From Aureimonas sp. AU4 (GTDB lineage Bacteria > Pseudomonadota > Alphaproteobacteria > Rhizobiales > Rhizobiaceae): a stretch of 64,000 nucleotides of DNA. Position numbers and translations under genes: made by a program. The notes beneath the pieces are model-generated. The model was not told the origin of the DNA and did not search any database. It saw only the letters and a program-made list of their open reading frames with translations. The stretch lies in NCBI RefSeq assembly GCF_001463765.1, contig NZ_BBWK01000062.1:1-64000 (forward strand), in the 5' to 3' direction. This document shows positions 1 to 9,867 of the stretch, in pieces (position 1 is the first letter of the stretch; the number at the start of each line of letters is the position of its first letter).

Positions 1-167
1 GATTCGGCGGAACGGCACGGCGCTTTTGGTGCCGTGTCGCTTCGGCCCTCCTAGCCGAGGGCGGTTGGGTCGCTTCCTCAGCGGCCCTTTTGAGTCGGCT
101 GAGACAAGTTTCAAGCGCTCGGAAAGCACCGGCCATCCGGTAGATCTCCGACGAGAGGACGTACGCA
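1..167 (+). promoter_or_regulatory. Structured 5' leader of the S10 operon mRNA
   Basis: No gene is visible before rpsJ. Three successive inverted repeats occur: 12-18 with 29-35 (7 bp), 45-50 with 57-62 (6 bp, six-base loop) and 77-82 with 98-103 (6 bp). None is followed by a T tract. In enterobacteria the S10 leader is the target of L4 autoregulation; whether this leader does the same is inference. The upstream gene is outside the window, so part of this could be its terminator. Confidence 0.35.
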
Positions 168-476
168 ATGAACGGCCAGAATATCCGCATCCGCCTGAAG
201 GCGTTCGACCACCGGGTGCTCGACGCTTCCACGCGCGAGATCGTGTCCACGGCGAAGCGGACCGGCGCGAACGTGCGCGGGCCAATCCCGCTGCCGACCC
301 GCATCGAGAAGTTCACGGTGAACCGCTCGCCCCACGTCGACAAGAAGTCGCGTGAACAGTTCGAGATGCGCACCCATAAGCGCCTCCTCGACATCGTCGA
401 CCCGACCCCCCAGACGGTCGACGCCCTCATGAAGCTCGACCTCGCCGCTGGCGTCGACGTCGAGATCAAGCTCTAA
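168..476 (+). CDS. rpsJ: 30S ribosomal protein S10 (NusE)
   Basis: S10 sits in the head of the small subunit and, as NusE, pairs with NusB in transcription antitermination. The 102-residue length matches the family exactly, with the hallmark stretches [14 protein letters not shown] near the N terminus, [14 protein letters not shown] in the middle and a C-terminal half containing THKRLLDI. The ATG is preceded by a GAGAGGA ribosome binding site at 153-159. It is the first gene of the S10 operon and is followed 65 bp later by rplC. Confidence 0.98.
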   Translation: MNGQNIRIRLKAFDHRVLDASTREIVSTAKRTGANVRGPIPLPTRIEKFTVNRSPHVDKKSREQFEMRTHKRLLDIVDPTPQTVDALMKLDLAAGVDVEIKL

Positions 477-541
477 GGAGCGCCCAAGAACCGACCGGGC
501 TCTTGGGGGCTCCTAAGGTTCCTCTGAAGGAAGAACGACAT

Positions 542-1252
542 ATGCGTTCAGGTGTCATTGCACAGAAGGTCGGCATGACCCGTATCTACAACGATGCGGG
601 CGAGCACGTGCCGGTCACGGTTCTCAAGATCGAGAACCTTCAGGTCGTCGGTCAGCGGACCGAGGAAAAGAACGGCTACACGGCGCTGCAGCTCGGCGTC
701 GGCCTTGCCAAGGTGAAGAACACGACCAAGCCGATGCGCGGCGTGTTCGCGCAGGCCTCGGTCGAGCCCAAGCGCAAGGTCGCCGAGTTCCGCGTCACCG
801 AGGAGAACCTCGTCGACGTCGGCGCCGAGATCACCGCGGAGCACTTCGTGGCCGGCCAGTTGGTGGACGTCACCGGCACGACGATCGGTAAGGGTTTCGC
901 GGGCGCCATCAAGCGCCACAACTTCGGTGGTCTGCGCGCTACGCACGGCGTCTCCGTCTCGCACCGCTCGCACGGTTCGACCGGTCAGCGCCAGGATCCC
1001 GGCAAGGTCTTCAAGAACAAGAAGATGGCCGGTCACATGGGCCAGACCCGCGTGACGACCCAGAACCTCGAAGTCGTCCGCACGGACGCCGAGAAGGGTC
1101 TCATCCTGATCCGCGGCGCGGTCCCGGGTTCGAAGGGTGGCTGGATCTACATCCGCGACGCCGTGAAGGCGAAGCTTCCCGACAACGCGCCGAAGCCTGC
1201 CGCCCTGCGCCAGGCGGCCAACGCCTCCGCCGCCGCCGAGGGAGCCGAGTAA
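542..1252 (+). CDS. rplC: 50S ribosomal protein L3
   Basis: L3 is an early assembly protein whose internal loop reaches the peptidyl transferase centre. The 236-residue product starts [16 protein letters not shown]. It carries the family core with [10 protein letters not shown], the region where PrmB methylates a glutamine in E. coli, followed by KKMAGHMG. The reading frame stays open upstream to 503, but the homologous start is the ATG at 542 behind an AAGGAAGA ribosome binding site. The stop codon overlaps the rplD start by one base. Confidence 0.98.
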   Translation: MRSGVIAQKVGMTRIYNDAGEHVPVTVLKIENLQVVGQRTEEKNGYTALQLGVGLAKVKNTTKPMRGVFAQASVEPKRKVAEFRVTEENLVDVGAEITAEHFVAGQLVDVTGTTIGKGFAGAIKRHNFGGLRATHGVSVSHRSHGSTGQRQDPGKVFKNKKMAGHMGQTRVTTQNLEVVRTDAEKGLILIRGAVPGSKGGWIYIRDAVKAKLPDNAPKPAALRQAANASAAAEGAE

Positions 1253-1872
1253 TGGACATCACCATCAAGACGCTTACGGGCGGCGAGGCCGGTTCGGTCA
1301 CGCTCAACGAGGCCATCTTCGGCCTCGAGCCGCGCGATGACATCCTGCAGCGCATGGTACGCTACCAGCTGGCCAAGCGTCAGCAGGGCACGCATCAGAC
1401 GCTCGGCCGCGCCGAGATCGCGCGCACTGGCGCCAAGCTCTACAAGCAGAAGGGTACCGGTCGTGCCCGTCACGGCTCGGCGCGCGCGCCGCAGTTCCGC
1501 GGCGGCGGCAAGGCCCACGGTCCGGTCTCGCGCAGCCATGCCCATGACCTTCCCAAGAAGGTCCGCGCTCTGGCGCTGCGGCACGCGCTGTCGGCGAAGG
1601 CTAAGTCCGGTGCGATCCTCGTGATCGACGACCTGACCTCGGCCGAGGGCAAGACCAAGGCGACGCTGTCGCAGTTCGTCGGTCTCGGCCTGACCAACGC
1701 GCTCATCATCGGCGGTGCCGAGGTGAACGAGAACTTCGCCCGTTCGGCGCGTAACATCCCGAACATCGACGTCCTGCCGGTTCAGGGCATCAACGTTTAC
1801 GACATCCTCCGTCGCCAGACGCTCGTTCTGTCGAAGGCGGCGGTCGACGCCCTCGAGGAGCGGTTCAAGTGA
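1252..1872 (+). CDS. rplD: 50S ribosomal protein L4
   Basis: L4 binds 23S rRNA near the exit tunnel and in E. coli represses its own S10 operon. The protein is 206 residues. The central basic loop contains [12 protein letters not shown] and RGGGKAHGP, the signature of the tunnel extension, and a Rossmann-like globular C-terminal half follows. It overlaps rplC by one base (TAATG) and rplW by four bases (GTGA), so it is translationally coupled on both sides. Confidence 0.98.
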   Translation: MDITIKTLTGGEAGSVTLNEAIFGLEPRDDILQRMVRYQLAKRQQGTHQTLGRAEIARTGAKLYKQKGTGRARHGSARAPQFRGGGKAHGPVSRSHAHDLPKKVRALALRHALSAKAKSGAILVIDDLTSAEGKTKATLSQFVGLGLTNALIIGGAEVNENFARSARNIPNIDVLPVQGINVYDILRRQTLVLSKAAVDALEERFK

Positions 1873-2162
1873 GCGACCTTCGCCATTACGACGTCATCAC
1901 GAGCCCGGTCATCACTGAGAAGTCGACCCTGGTCTCCGAGCACAACCAGGTTGTCTTCAACGTTCCGAAGACCGCGACCAAGCCGCAGATCAAGGCGGCG
2001 GTCGAGGCACTCTTCGGCGTGAAGGTGACGGGCGTCAACACGCTCATCCGCAAGGGTAAGCTCAAGCGCTTCAAGGGGCGTCTCGGGCGCCAGAGCGACC
2101 AGAAGAAGGCGATCGTGACGCTGGCCGAGGGCCAGTCCATCGACGTCTCCACCGGCCTCTGA
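1869..2162 (+). CDS. rplW: 50S ribosomal protein L23
   Basis: L23 lines the tunnel exit and is the docking point for trigger factor (tig, 58110) and SRP. The product is 97 residues, with the conserved PVITEKST segment near the N terminus and the [18 protein letters not shown] helix-strand unit. The start codon is GTG inside a GTGA overlap with the rplD stop, a position that leaves no room for another start. rplB follows after 26 bp. Confidence 0.97.
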   Translation: MSDLRHYDVITSPVITEKSTLVSEHNQVVFNVPKTATKPQIKAAVEALFGVKVTGVNTLIRKGKLKRFKGRLGRQSDQKKAIVTLAEGQSIDVSTGL

Positions 2163-2188
2163 CCGCAGCGCCGCGAGGATAGAAGATC

Positions 2189-3025
2189 ATGGCACTGAAG
2201 AGTTTCAATCCGGTCACCCCAAGCACCCGCCAGCTGGTGCTCGTCGACCGCTCGGGTCTGTGGAAGGGCAAGCCGGTCAAGCAGTTGACCGAGGGCCTGA
2301 CGCAGAAGGGCGGCCGCAACAACACCGGCCGCATCACCGCTCGCTACCAAGGCGGCGGACACAAGCGCACCTATCGCGTGATCGACTTCAAGCGTCGCAA
2401 GTTCGACGCGGTCGGTACCGTGGAGCGTCTGGAGTACGATCCGAACCGCACCGCCTTCATCGCGCTCATCCGCTATGAGGACGGCGAGCTTGCCTACATC
2501 CTCGCGCCCCAGCGCCTGGCTGCTGGCGATAAGGTCGTGTCGGGCCTTTCGGGCATCGACGTGAAGCCCGGCAACGCAATGCCGCTTTCGACGATGCCGG
2601 TCGGCACCATCATCCACAATGTGGAGATGAAGCCGATGAAGGGCGGTCAGATCGCTCGCTCCGCCGGCGCCTACGCGCAGCTCGTCGGCCGCGACTCCGG
2701 CATGGCGATCCTGCGCCTGAACTCGGGCGAGCAGCGTCTCGTGCCGAGCTCGTGCCTCGCGACGGTGGGTGCCGTGTCGAACCCCGACCACGGCAACATC
2801 AACCTCGGCAAGGCCGGCCGTTCGGTCTGGCTGGGACGTCGCCCGCATGTTCGCGGTGTCGCGATGAACCCGGTCGACCACCCGCACGGTGGTGGTGAAG
2901 GCCGCACTTCGGGTGGCCGCCACCCGGTCACGCCCTGGGGCAAGCCCACCAAGGGCAAGCGCACGCGCCAGAACAAGTCGACCGACAAGTTCATCGCGCG
3001 CTCGCGCCATCAGCGTAAGAAGTAA
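2189..3025 (+). CDS. rplB: 50S ribosomal protein L2
   Basis: L2 is needed for subunit association and peptidyl transfer. The 278-residue length is typical. The C-terminal region has the diagnostic [13 protein letters not shown] loop, whose histidine is the residue studied in E. coli as functionally essential, followed by the basic [10 protein letters not shown] segment and a Lys/Arg-rich tail. A GAGGAT ribosome binding site lies before the ATG. rpsS follows 11 bp downstream. Confidence 0.98.
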   Translation: MALKSFNPVTPSTRQLVLVDRSGLWKGKPVKQLTEGLTQKGGRNNTGRITARYQGGGHKRTYRVIDFKRRKFDAVGTVERLEYDPNRTAFIALIRYEDGELAYILAPQRLAAGDKVVSGLSGIDVKPGNAMPLSTMPVGTIIHNVEMKPMKGGQIARSAGAYAQLVGRDSGMAILRLNSGEQRLVPSSCLATVGAVSNPDHGNINLGKAGRSVWLGRRPHVRGVAMNPVDHPHGGGEGRTSGGRHPVTPWGKPTKGKRTRQNKSTDKFIARSRHQRKK

Positions 3026-3036
3026 GGAGAACCGCC

Positions 3037-3315
3037 ATGACACGTTCCGTCTGGAAGGGTCCGTTCGTTGATGGCTACCTGCTCAAGAAGGCCGAGAAGG
3101 TCCGCTCGGGCGGTCGCAACGAGGTCATCAAGATCTGGAGCCGCCGCTCCACGATCCTGCCGCAGTTCGTCGGTCTGACCTTCGGCGTCTACAACGGCAA
3201 CAAGCACATCCCGGTCTCGGTCAACGAGGACATGGTCGGGCATAAGTTCGGCGAGTTCTCGCCCACCCGCACCTATTACGGCCACGGCGCCGACAAGAAG
3301 GCGAAGAGGAAGTAA
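3037..3315 (+). CDS. rpsS: 30S ribosomal protein S19
   Basis: S19 is a head protein that complexes with S13 near the A-site tRNA. The protein is 92 residues, with the N-terminal [18 protein letters not shown] motif, a central [12 protein letters not shown] strand and the [13 protein letters not shown] motif near the C terminus. An AAGGAG ribosome binding site lies a few bases before the ATG, and the stop is 2 bp from rplV. Confidence 0.98.
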   Translation: MTRSVWKGPFVDGYLLKKAEKVRSGGRNEVIKIWSRRSTILPQFVGLTFGVYNGNKHIPVSVNEDMVGHKFGEFSPTRTYYGHGADKKAKRK

Positions 3316-3317
3316 CC

Positions 3318-3704
3318 ATGGGCAAGGCCAAGGCCGAGCGCGTGCTGAAGGACAACGAGGCGAAAGCAGTCGCCCGTACGATCCGCGTCAGCCCGCAGAA
3401 ACTGAACCTCGTCGCCCAGCTCATCCGTGGCAAGAAGGTGGATCGTGCCCTGGCCGATCTGACCTTCTCGCGCAAGCGGATCGCCGAGACGGTGAAGAAG
3501 ACGTTGGAGAGCGCGATCGCCAACGCCGAGAACAACCACGACCTGGACGTCGACGCCCTGGTGGTCGCCGAGGCCTTCGTCGGCAAGTCGATCACCATGA
3601 AGCGCTTCCATGCCCGCGGTCGCGGACGTGCGAGCCGGGTCGAGAAGCCCTTCTCGCACCTGACGATCATCGTGCGCGAGAAGGCTGAAGAGGAGGCCGC
3701 GTAA
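3318..3704 (+). CDS. rplV: 50S ribosomal protein L22
   Basis: L22 sends a beta-hairpin into the exit tunnel, the site of macrolide-resistance changes in other bacteria. The product is 128 residues and contains [19 protein letters not shown] at the front, the ALADLTF segment and the [15 protein letters not shown] hairpin near residues 95-110. The C-terminal tail is acidic (EKAEEEAA). The stop overlaps the rpsC start by one base. Confidence 0.98.
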   Translation: MGKAKAERVLKDNEAKAVARTIRVSPQKLNLVAQLIRGKKVDRALADLTFSRKRIAETVKKTLESAIANAENNHDLDVDALVVAEAFVGKSITMKRFHARGRGRASRVEKPFSHLTIIVREKAEEEAA

Positions 3705-4426
3705 TGGGTCAGAAAGTCAATCCGATCGGCCTTCGTCTCGGCATCAACCGGACGTGGGACTCGCGCTGGTTCGCCAATACGGGTGAATACGGCCAGCTGC
3801 TCCACGAGGACCTTGCGATCCGCAAGTACCTCCTGGCCGAGCTGAAGCAGGCGGCGGTCTCCAAGATCGTCATCGAGCGTCCGCACAAGAAGTGCCGCAT
3901 CACGATCCATTCGGCTCGTCCGGGCATCGTGATCGGCAAGAAGGGCGCCGACATCGAGAAGCTTCGCAAGAAGCTGTCCTCGATGACCAAGGCCGAGACC
4001 CACATCAACATCGTCGAGGTTCGCAAGCCCGAGACCGACGCGACGCTGGTCGCTCAGTCGATCGCTCAACAGCTCGAGCGCCGCATCGCCTTCCGTCGCG
4101 CCATGAAGCGCTCGGTCCAGTCGGCGATGCGCCTTGGCGCCGAGGGTATCCGCATCAACTGCGGTGGACGTCTCGGCGGCGCGGAAATCGCGCGCATGGA
4201 ATGGTATCGCGAGGGTCGCGTGCCGCTTCACACGTTGCGCGCGGACGTGGATTACGGTACGGCCGAGGCCCACACCGCTTACGGCGTCTGCGGCGTCAAG
4301 GTGTGGATCTTCAAGGGCGAGATCCTGGAGCATGACCCGATGGCGTCTGAGCGCCGCGCGGTTGAGGGCGATGCATCGGGGGGCGGTGGCAACCGTCGCC
4401 GCGAGCGTGAGCGCGAGCACGCGTGA
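3704..4426 (+). CDS. rpsC: 30S ribosomal protein S3
   Basis: S3 forms part of the mRNA entry channel and has mRNA-unwinding activity together with S4 and S5. The 240-residue product contains the type II KH domain with the [14 protein letters not shown] loop, followed by the C-terminal S3 domain ([16 protein letters not shown]). The tail is a Gly/Arg/Glu-rich extension ([13 protein letters not shown]) that is probably disordered. It starts in a TAATG overlap with rplV. Confidence 0.98.
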   Translation: MGQKVNPIGLRLGINRTWDSRWFANTGEYGQLLHEDLAIRKYLLAELKQAAVSKIVIERPHKKCRITIHSARPGIVIGKKGADIEKLRKKLSSMTKAETHINIVEVRKPETDATLVAQSIAQQLERRIAFRRAMKRSVQSAMRLGAEGIRINCGGRLGGAEIARMEWYREGRVPLHTLRADVDYGTAEAHTAYGVCGVKVWIFKGEILEHDPMASERRAVEGDASGGGGNRRREREREHA

Positions 4427-4451
4427 GCGGGCGGAACTGAGGTAGAACGAG

Positions 4452-4865
4452 ATGTTGCAGCCAAAGCGCACCAAGTTCCGCAAGGCGTTCAAGGGACGCA
4501 TTCACGGAGCGACCAAGGCCGGTGCGGTTCTCAGCTACGGGACCTTCGGTCTGAAGGCCCTGGAGCCCGAGCGCGTCACCGCGCGTCAGATCGAGGCGGC
4601 TCGCCGCGCGATCACGCGTCAGATGAAGCGTCAGGGTCGCGTGTGGATCCGGATCTTCCCGGATCTCCCGGTCACCGCGAAGCCCACCGAAGTCCGAATG
4701 GGTAAGGGCAAGGGCGCGATCGAGTACTGGGCGGCCCGCGTCGCCCCCGGTCGTATAATGTTCGAGATCGACGGCGTGGCCGAGGACGTGGCCCGCGAGG
4801 CGCTTCGTCTGGGCGCTGCCAAGCTGCCGATCCGCACGCGCTTCATCGCGCGCATCGCCGAGTAA
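4452..4865 (+). CDS. rplP: 50S ribosomal protein L16
   Basis: L16 organises the A-site region of the large subunit. The product has the family's usual length of 137 residues, starts [11 protein letters not shown], and contains the basic [21 protein letters not shown] segment in the middle plus [15 protein letters not shown]. It lies 25 bp after rpsC and 12 bp before rpmC in an unbroken run. Confidence 0.98.
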   Translation: MLQPKRTKFRKAFKGRIHGATKAGAVLSYGTFGLKALEPERVTARQIEAARRAITRQMKRQGRVWIRIFPDLPVTAKPTEVRMGKGKGAIEYWAARVAPGRIMFEIDGVAEDVAREALRLGAAKLPIRTRFIARIAE

Positions 4866-4877
4866 GGAGACGAAGAG

Positions 4878-5078
4878 ATGAAAGCCTCCGATCTCACCAC
4901 GAAGTCGCAGGATGAGCTGACCGCCGAGCTGACCAAGCTCAAGAAGGAGCAGTTCAACCTTCGCTTCCAGGGTGCCACCGGCCAGCTCGAGAACACCTCG
5001 CGTGTTCGCGAGATCCGCCGCGACATCGCCCGGATCAAGACGGTCGCCCGCCAGAAGGCGACGGCAACCAAGGCCTGA
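4878..5078 (+). CDS. rpmC: 50S ribosomal protein L29
   Basis: A small 66-residue two-helix protein at the tunnel exit beside L23. The sequence begins [18 protein letters not shown] and contains the characteristic [21 protein letters not shown] motif split between its two helices. A TAAGGAGA ribosome binding site is shared with the end of rplP. Confidence 0.97.
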   Translation: MKASDLTTKSQDELTAELTKLKKEQFNLRFQGATGQLENTSRVREIRRDIARIKTVARQKATATKA

Positions 5079-5093
5079 AGGTAAGAGACAACT

Positions 5094-5339
5094 ATGCCGA
5101 AACGCGTTTTGCAGGGGACCGTGGTCTCCGATAAGAATGACAAGACGGTCGTCGTGCTCGTGGAGCGTCGCTTCACGCATCCTCTCTTCAAGAAGACCGT
5201 TCGTCGGTCGAAGAAGTACAAGGCGCACGACGAGACCAACCAGTACAAGGTCGGCGACACCGTCTCCATCGAGGAGACCAAGCCGATCTCGAAGGACAAG
5301 ACCTGGATCGTCGTCGCTGCCCAGGCAGCGGCTCAATAG
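5094..5339 (+). CDS. rpsQ: 30S ribosomal protein S17
   Basis: S17 is a primary 16S rRNA-binding protein with an OB fold. The product is 81 residues, starts [21 protein letters not shown], and continues with the [11 protein letters not shown] and KAHDE segments typical of the family. It is the last gene of the conventional S10 operon; rplN follows after 68 bp without an evident terminator, so the spc genes are probably cotranscribed. Confidence 0.97.
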   Translation: MPKRVLQGTVVSDKNDKTVVVLVERRFTHPLFKKTVRRSKKYKAHDETNQYKVGDTVSIEETKPISKDKTWIVVAAQAAAQ

Positions 5340-5407
5340 AACCATCAGCTGGGCGTGGCGCGGACGATCGCGCCCCCCGGCGGCTCGTGATTTGAAGGCG
5401 GCCTGAC

Positions 5408-5776
5408 ATGATTCAGATGCAAACAAACCTCGATGTGGCGGATAATTCCGGCGCACGTCGTGTCATGTGCATCAAGGTGCTGGGCGGTTCGAAGCGGAAG
5501 TATGCCTCGGTTGGCGACATCATCGTCGTCTCGATCAAGGAGGCCATTCCGCGCGGCCGCGTGAAGAAGGGCGACGTGATGAAGGCGGTGGTCGTTCGCA
5601 CCGCCAAGGACATCCGCCGGCCCGATGGTTCGGTGATTCGGTTCGACCGCAACGCGGCCGTGCTGATCGACAACAAGAAGGAGCCGGTCGGCACCCGTAT
5701 CTTCGGACCCGTGCCCCGCGAGCTGCGCGGCCGGAACCACATGAAGATCATTTCGCTGGCCCCGGAAGTGCTGTAA
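5408..5776 (+). CDS. rplN: 50S ribosomal protein L14
   Basis: L14 contributes to inter-subunit bridges and is the binding site of the silencing factor RsfS. The product is the canonical 122 residues, with an N-terminal [18 protein letters not shown] followed by CIKVLGG, and an [11 protein letters not shown] segment near residues 98-108. It is the first gene of the spc block. Confidence 0.98.
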   Translation: MIQMQTNLDVADNSGARRVMCIKVLGGSKRKYASVGDIIVVSIKEAIPRGRVKKGDVMKAVVVRTAKDIRRPDGSVIRFDRNAAVLIDNKKEPVGTRIFGPVPRELRGRNHMKIISLAPEVL

Positions 5777-5788
5777 GGAGCCGGACGG

Positions 5789-6112
5789 ATGCAGAAAATC
5801 AAGAAAGGCGACAACGTCGTCGTGCTCGCCGGCAAGGACAAGGGTCGCGCCGGCAAGGTTCTCCAGGTCATGCCGAAGGAGGATCGCGCGGTGGTTCAGG
5901 GCGTCAACATGGTGAAGAAGCACCAGCGCCAGACCGCCAGCCAGGAAGCGGGGATCGTCTCCAAGGAGGCTCCGATCCACCTTTCGAACCTTTCGGTCGC
6001 CGACCCGAAGGACGGCAAGCCGACCCGCGTCGGCTTCAAGGTCGTCGGCGAGGGCGAGAACGCCAAGAAGGTGCGCTTCGCCAAGCGTTCCGGAGAACAG
6101 ATCGATGGCTGA
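5789..6112 (+). CDS. rplX: 50S ribosomal protein L24
   Basis: L24 is one of the two initiators of large-subunit assembly. The N-terminal KOW motif is clear ([21 protein letters not shown], residues about 4-24). The product is 107 residues, ending EQIDG, and its 3' end overlaps the rplE start by 8 bp in another frame, giving tight coupling. A TAAGGAGC ribosome binding site precedes it. Confidence 0.97.
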   Translation: MQKIKKGDNVVVLAGKDKGRAGKVLQVMPKEDRAVVQGVNMVKKHQRQTASQEAGIVSKEAPIHLSNLSVADPKDGKPTRVGFKVVGEGENAKKVRFAKRSGEQIDG

Positions 6113-6665
6113 AGCCGCCACCTACACGCCCCGTCTCAAGACGGTCTACAACAACGAGATCCGTGCCAAGCTTCTCGAGGAGTTCAAGTACTCCAACGAG
6201 ATGCAGGTGCCGCGCCTCGACAAGGTCGTCATCAACATGGGCGTCGGCGAAGCGACTGGCGACTCCAAGAAGCCGACCGTCGCTGCCGAGGATCTCGCGC
6301 GCATCGCTGGCCAGAAGCCTGTGATCACTCGTGCGCGCAACTCGATCGCGGGCTTCAAGGTCCGTGAGAACATGCCGATCGGCGCGAAGGTGACCCTTCG
6401 CAAGGACCGCATGTGGGAGTTCGTCGATCGCCTGGTCCAGATCGCGCTGCCGCGCGTTCGCGACTTCCGCGGCCTGAACCCGAAGAGCTTTGATGGTCGC
6501 GGCAATTTCGCGATGGGCATCAAGGAGCACATCGTGTTCCCCGAGATCAACTACGACAAGGTTGATCAGATGTGGGGCATGGACATCATCGTGTGTACGA
6601 CGGCACAGACGGACGAAGAGGCGCGAGCTCTGCTCAAGGCGCTGAACTTCCCGTTCCGCCAGTAA
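6105..6665 (+). CDS. rplE: 50S ribosomal protein L5
   Basis: L5 carries 5S rRNA into the central protuberance and contacts P-site tRNA. The protein is 186 residues, with the conserved [16 protein letters not shown] segment, the [15 protein letters not shown] segment and the [18 protein letters not shown] signature. The start lies inside the rplX coding region, and an in-frame ribosome binding site (GGAGAA) is present within rplX. Confidence 0.98.
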   Translation: MAEAATYTPRLKTVYNNEIRAKLLEEFKYSNEMQVPRLDKVVINMGVGEATGDSKKPTVAAEDLARIAGQKPVITRARNSIAGFKVRENMPIGAKVTLRKDRMWEFVDRLVQIALPRVRDFRGLNPKSFDGRGNFAMGIKEHIVFPEINYDKVDQMWGMDIIVCTTAQTDEEARALLKALNFPFRQ

Positions 6666-6686
6666 CGGCAGGCGAAAGGAACCGAT

Positions 6687-6992
6687 ATGGCCAAGAAGAG
6701 CGCCATCGAAAAGAACAAGCGCCGGCAGAAGCTCGTGGCGAAGTACGCCGCCAAGCGCGAAGCCCTGAAGGCGGTCACCACCAACCAGGAAGCCACGATG
6801 GAGGAGCGCTTCCGCGCCCAGCTCCAGCTCGCTGAGCTTCCACGCAACTCGGCGGCGGTGCGCGTGCGCAACCGTTGCGAGGTTACGGGCCGCCCCCGTG
6901 CCTACTACCGCAAGCTGAAGATGAGCCGTATCGCGCTGCGCGATCTCGGCAATTCCGGGCAGATCCCCGGCATCGTCAAGTCGAGCTGGTAA
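6687..6992 (+). CDS. rpsN: 30S ribosomal protein S14, zinc-independent type
   Basis: S14 is a head protein next to S3 and S10. The product is 101 residues, the long form. Its only cysteine is in [18 protein letters not shown], so there are no CxxC pairs; this is the zinc-free form that needs no metal ligand. The order rplE - rpsN - rpsH is the usual spc arrangement, and spacing to both neighbours is short. Confidence 0.97.
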   Translation: MAKKSAIEKNKRRQKLVAKYAAKREALKAVTTNQEATMEERFRAQLQLAELPRNSAAVRVRNRCEVTGRPRAYYRKLKMSRIALRDLGNSGQIPGIVKSSW

Positions 6993-7004
6993 GGAGACAC
7001 GCAC

Positions 7005-7403
7005 ATGGCACTGTCCGATCCTCTCGGCGATATGCTGACGCGCATCCGCAACGCGATGCAGCGCAACAAGAACACGGTGGCGACGCCGGCTTCGAAGCTG
7101 CGCGCGCGCGTGCTCGATGTCCTTAAGGACGAAGGCTACATCCGCGGCTATACGGAGACGAAGTTCGAGAACGGCACTGCCGAGTTCTCGATCGAGCTCA
7201 AGTACTACGAGGGCGCTCCGGTGATCCGCGAGATCAGCCGCGTCTCCAAGCCAGGTCGTCGCGTCTACGTCTCGGCCAAGACCATCCCGCACGTCGCCAA
7301 CGGCCTTGGCATCTCGGTCCTGTCCACGCCGAAGGGCGTGATGGCGGACCATGCCGCGCGCGAGCAGAACGTCGGCGGCGAGATCCTGTGCCGCGTCTTC
7401 TGA
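7005..7403 (+). CDS. rpsH: 30S ribosomal protein S8
   Basis: S8 binds the central domain of 16S rRNA and in E. coli represses the spc operon at rplE. The product is 132 residues, starts [22 protein letters not shown], and ends with the family motif [26 protein letters not shown] in two halves. A TAAGGAGA ribosome binding site lies just upstream. Whether S8 autoregulates here cannot be judged from this sequence. Confidence 0.98.
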   Translation: MALSDPLGDMLTRIRNAMQRNKNTVATPASKLRARVLDVLKDEGYIRGYTETKFENGTAEFSIELKYYEGAPVIREISRVSKPGRRVYVSAKTIPHVANGLGISVLSTPKGVMADHAAREQNVGGEILCRVF

Positions 7404-7442
7404 CGCGGCATCCGGTCTCAAGCGAACAGAAGCAGGTTCCCC

Positions 7443-7976
7443 ATGTCTCGTATTGGTAAGAAGCCGGTCAGCGTGCCGGCGGGCGTGACCGCCTCGGTAG
7501 ACGGTCAGACGGTCAACGCGAAGGGTCCGAAGGGCGAGCTGTCGTTCGTTGTGAACGACGAGGTCCTGGTCAAGATGGAGGAGGGGTCGATCAAGGTCGA
7601 TCCTCGTGACGACTCCAAGGATGCGCGGTCGAAGTGGGGCATGAGCCGCACGATGATCGTCAACATCCTGTCCGGCGTGAAGGATGGTTTCGAGAAGCGT
7701 CTCGAGATCAGCGGCGTCGGCTACCGCGCGGCAATGCAGGGCAAGAACCTGCAGCTCGCGCTCGGCTTCAGCCACGACGTCGTGTATCAGGTGCCGGAAG
7801 GCATCCAGGTCGCGGTTCCGCGTCCGACGGAAATCGTCATCACCGGCATCGACAAGCAGAAGGTCGGTCAGGTGGCTGCCGAGATCCGCGAGTATCGCGG
7901 TCCCGAGCCCTACAAGGGCAAGGGTGTGAAGTACGCGGGCGAGAAGATCGTCCGTAAGGAAGGCAAGAAGAAGTAA
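7443..7976 (+). CDS. rplF: 50S ribosomal protein L6
   Basis: L6 lies near the factor-binding site of the large subunit. The 177-residue product shows the duplicated L6 fold: [14 protein letters not shown] at the N terminus and the C-terminal signature [17 protein letters not shown] with a Lys-rich tail. It lies 39 bp after rpsH and 11 bp before the rplR ATG. Confidence 0.98.
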   Translation: MSRIGKKPVSVPAGVTASVDGQTVNAKGPKGELSFVVNDEVLVKMEEGSIKVDPRDDSKDARSKWGMSRTMIVNILSGVKDGFEKRLEISGVGYRAAMQGKNLQLALGFSHDVVYQVPEGIQVAVPRPTEIVITGIDKQKVGQVAAEIREYRGPEPYKGKGVKYAGEKIVRKEGKKK

Positions 7977-7987
7977 GGGCGACGGTG

Positions 7988-8350
7988 ATGGCTACCCAGA
8001 AGGATCTCATCCGGCGCCGCGCGAACCGCGTTCGCCGCTCGCTCAAGGCGGTCGCCAACGGGCGCCCGCGCCTGTCCGTCCACCGCTCGTCGAAGAACAT
8101 CTACGCACAGGTGATCGACGACGCCGAGGGTCGCACGCTCGCTGCGGCTTCGACGCTCGATGCTTCGCTGCGCACGAGCCTGAAGACGGGCGCGGACGTC
8201 GAGGCGGCTTCGGCGGTTGGCAAGCTTCTTGCCGAGCGCGCCAAGGAAGCCGGCGTTACCGACGTCGTCTTCGATCGCGGCGCCTTCATCTACCACGGCC
8301 GCATCAAGGCCGTGGCCGAGGCGGCACGCGAGGGCGGCCTCAACTTCTGA
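7988..8350 (+). CDS. rplR: 50S ribosomal protein L18
   Basis: L18 is a 5S rRNA-binding protein of the central protuberance. The ATG at 7988 gives the canonical 120 residues ([20 protein letters not shown]); a GTG immediately before it would add one residue and is less likely. The basic N terminus and the [15 protein letters not shown] strand are diagnostic, and the C terminus contains [20 protein letters not shown] 160-bp gap with hairpins separates it from rpsE. Confidence 0.97.
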   Translation: MATQKDLIRRRANRVRRSLKAVANGRPRLSVHRSSKNIYAQVIDDAEGRTLAAASTLDASLRTSLKTGADVEAASAVGKLLAERAKEAGVTDVVFDRGAFIYHGRIKAVAEAAREGGLNF

Positions 8351-8359
8351 TCCGGCGGG

Positions 8360-8423
8360 TCCGTCTTCGGACGGAAACTCACGGGTCGATCGGCGCGACA
8401 TCGGCGAAGCGGGTTCACCCGCT
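8360..8423 (+). promoter_or_regulatory. Two hairpins in the rplR-rpsE intergenic RNA
   Basis: An inverted repeat at 8360-8365 and 8370-8375 forms a 6-bp stem closed by TTCG, a very stable tetraloop class. A second, 8408-8413 with 8418-8423, forms a 6-bp stem around TTCA. Neither is followed by a T run, so these are more likely processing or stability elements, or a translational control structure for rpsE, than terminators. The function is inferred. Confidence 0.4.
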
Positions 8424-8510
8424 CCGCCTTTCGTGCTTTAAGCGCGCCGCTGCGTCCAATGCGACGTGCGGCAGTCCCCAGACGCCACCGGAAAAAAACA
8501 AGGACAGGAT

Positions 8511-9062
8511 ATGGCGCCTCGTAACGAACGCAATGACCGCGAAGAGCGCGACGACGGCTTCGTCGACAAGCTCGTTCACATCAACCGCGTCGCGAAGGTC
8601 GTGAAGGGTGGTCGCCGTTTCGGCTTCGCCGCTCTCGTGGTCGTCGGCGACCTGAAGGGTCGCGTCGGCTTCGGTCACGGCAAGGCTCGCGAAGTGCCGG
8701 AGGCGATCCGCAAGGCGACGGAAGCCGCCAAGCGCGACCTGATCTTCGTGCCGCTGCGCGACGGCCGCACGCTGCATCATGACGTCCATGGCCGTCACGG
8801 AGCCGGCAAGGTGATCCTGCGTACGGCCGAGGCCGGTACCGGCATCATCGCAGGCGGCCCGATGCGCGCGGTCTTCGAGGCGGTCGGCATGCACGACGTC
8901 GTCGCCAAGTCGCTCGGCTCCTCCAATCCCTACAACATGGTGCGCGCCACCTTCGACGCTCTGAAGGGTCAGATGCACCCCAAGGACGTCGCGGCTCGTC
9001 GCGGCATCAAGTACTCGACCCTTCAGGCGCGCCGCCGCGACCTGGTCGGCGCCGAGGACTGA
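8511..9062 (+). CDS. rpsE: 30S ribosomal protein S5
   Basis: S5 works in decoding accuracy and contains a double-stranded RNA-binding-like N domain. The product is 183 residues from the ATG at 8511, preceded by an AAGGACA ribosome binding site; the frame is open further upstream but the extension is not family sequence. Core motifs are [20 protein letters not shown] near residues 36-55 and the C-terminal [16 protein letters not shown]. Confidence 0.97.
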   Translation: MAPRNERNDREERDDGFVDKLVHINRVAKVVKGGRRFGFAALVVVGDLKGRVGFGHGKAREVPEAIRKATEAAKRDLIFVPLRDGRTLHHDVHGRHGAGKVILRTAEAGTGIIAGGPMRAVFEAVGMHDVVAKSLGSSNPYNMVRATFDALKGQMHPKDVAARRGIKYSTLQARRRDLVGAED

Positions 9063-9138
9063 GGCTCGCAGCCGGGCAGGGAGGTTTCATTCCCGCTCGC
9101 TCGCCTCGCGTAGGAACCAGAGGATCAGGAGTCGCGCC

Positions 9139-9342
9139 ATGGCCGACAATAACCCCACGGGCAAGACCGTCACCGTCGAGCAGATCGGCAGCCCGCTTCG
9201 CCGCCCGGCCGACCAGCGCCAGACGCTGGTCGGGCTTGGCCTCAACAAGTTGCACCGCGTTCGCACGCTGGAAGACACGCCGGCCGTGCGTGGCATGATC
9301 CGCAAGGTCAGCCACCTCGTGCGCGTCGTCGACGGCCAGTAA
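9139..9342 (+). CDS. rpmD: 50S ribosomal protein L30
   Basis: The product is 67 residues, slightly longer at the N terminus than the E. coli protein because of the leader MADNNPTGK. The body [20 protein letters not shown] followed by [15 protein letters not shown] is the compact L30 fold. It lies between rpsE and rplO in the usual spc order, 16 bp before rplO. Confidence 0.96.
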   Translation: MADNNPTGKTVTVEQIGSPLRRPADQRQTLVGLGLNKLHRVRTLEDTPAVRGMIRKVSHLVRVVDGQ

Positions 9343-9358
9343 GCCGGGAGACATCAAG

Positions 9359-9838
9359 ATGAAGCTCAACGAGATCGCCGACAAGGAAGGCGCGACGCAC
9401 TCGCGCAAGCGCCTGGGTCGCGGCATCGGCTCCGGCTCCGGCAAGACCGGTGGTCGCGGCGTGAAGGGCCAGAAGGCCCGTTCCGGCGTTGCCATCAACG
9501 GCTTCGAGGGCGGCCAGATGCCGCTGTATCGTCGCCTGCCGAAGCGCGGCTTCGTGAACACGTTCGCGAAGGACTACAACGTCGTCTCGCTCGCCCGCAT
9601 CGAGCAGGCGATCGCTGCGGGCAAGCTCGACGCGTCGACGACGATCGACTCCGCAGCTCTCAAGGCAGCCGGTGTCGTTCGCCGCGCCCGCGACGGCGTC
9701 CGCGTTCTCTCGGATGGCGACGTGTCGCGTAAGCTCACGATCGCGGTCGAGGGCGCCTCGCGCGCCGCGATCGAGAAGGTCGAGAAGGCGGGCGGTTCGC
9801 TGACCGTTCCCACAGCTGCGGCGGCCGATGAGGCCTGA
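9359..9838 (+). CDS. rplO: 50S ribosomal protein L15
   Basis: L15 is a late assembly protein with a long extended N terminus. The product is 159 residues. The Gly/Lys-rich stretch [18 protein letters not shown] (about residues 16-33) and [16 protein letters not shown] are diagnostic. Unlike the common arrangement where secY follows almost immediately, a strong intrinsic terminator lies 30 bp downstream. Confidence 0.97.
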   Translation: MKLNEIADKEGATHSRKRLGRGIGSGSGKTGGRGVKGQKARSGVAINGFEGGQMPLYRRLPKRGFVNTFAKDYNVVSLARIEQAIAAGKLDASTTIDSAALKAAGVVRRARDGVRVLSDGDVSRKLTIAVEGASRAAIEKVEKAGGSLTVPTAAAADEA

Positions 9839-9867
9839 TCGGCTTCCCAATCAAGCCTGAGCATGTA

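Noticed and set aside
1886-3043. A 385-codon minus-strand open frame across rplW-rpsS.
   Set aside because: It is antisense to well-defined ribosomal protein genes and its length reflects high GC and codon bias, not a gene. The same applies to 3221-4501, 10367-11359, 28886-31942, 37029-40148 and 40643-43561 on the minus strand.
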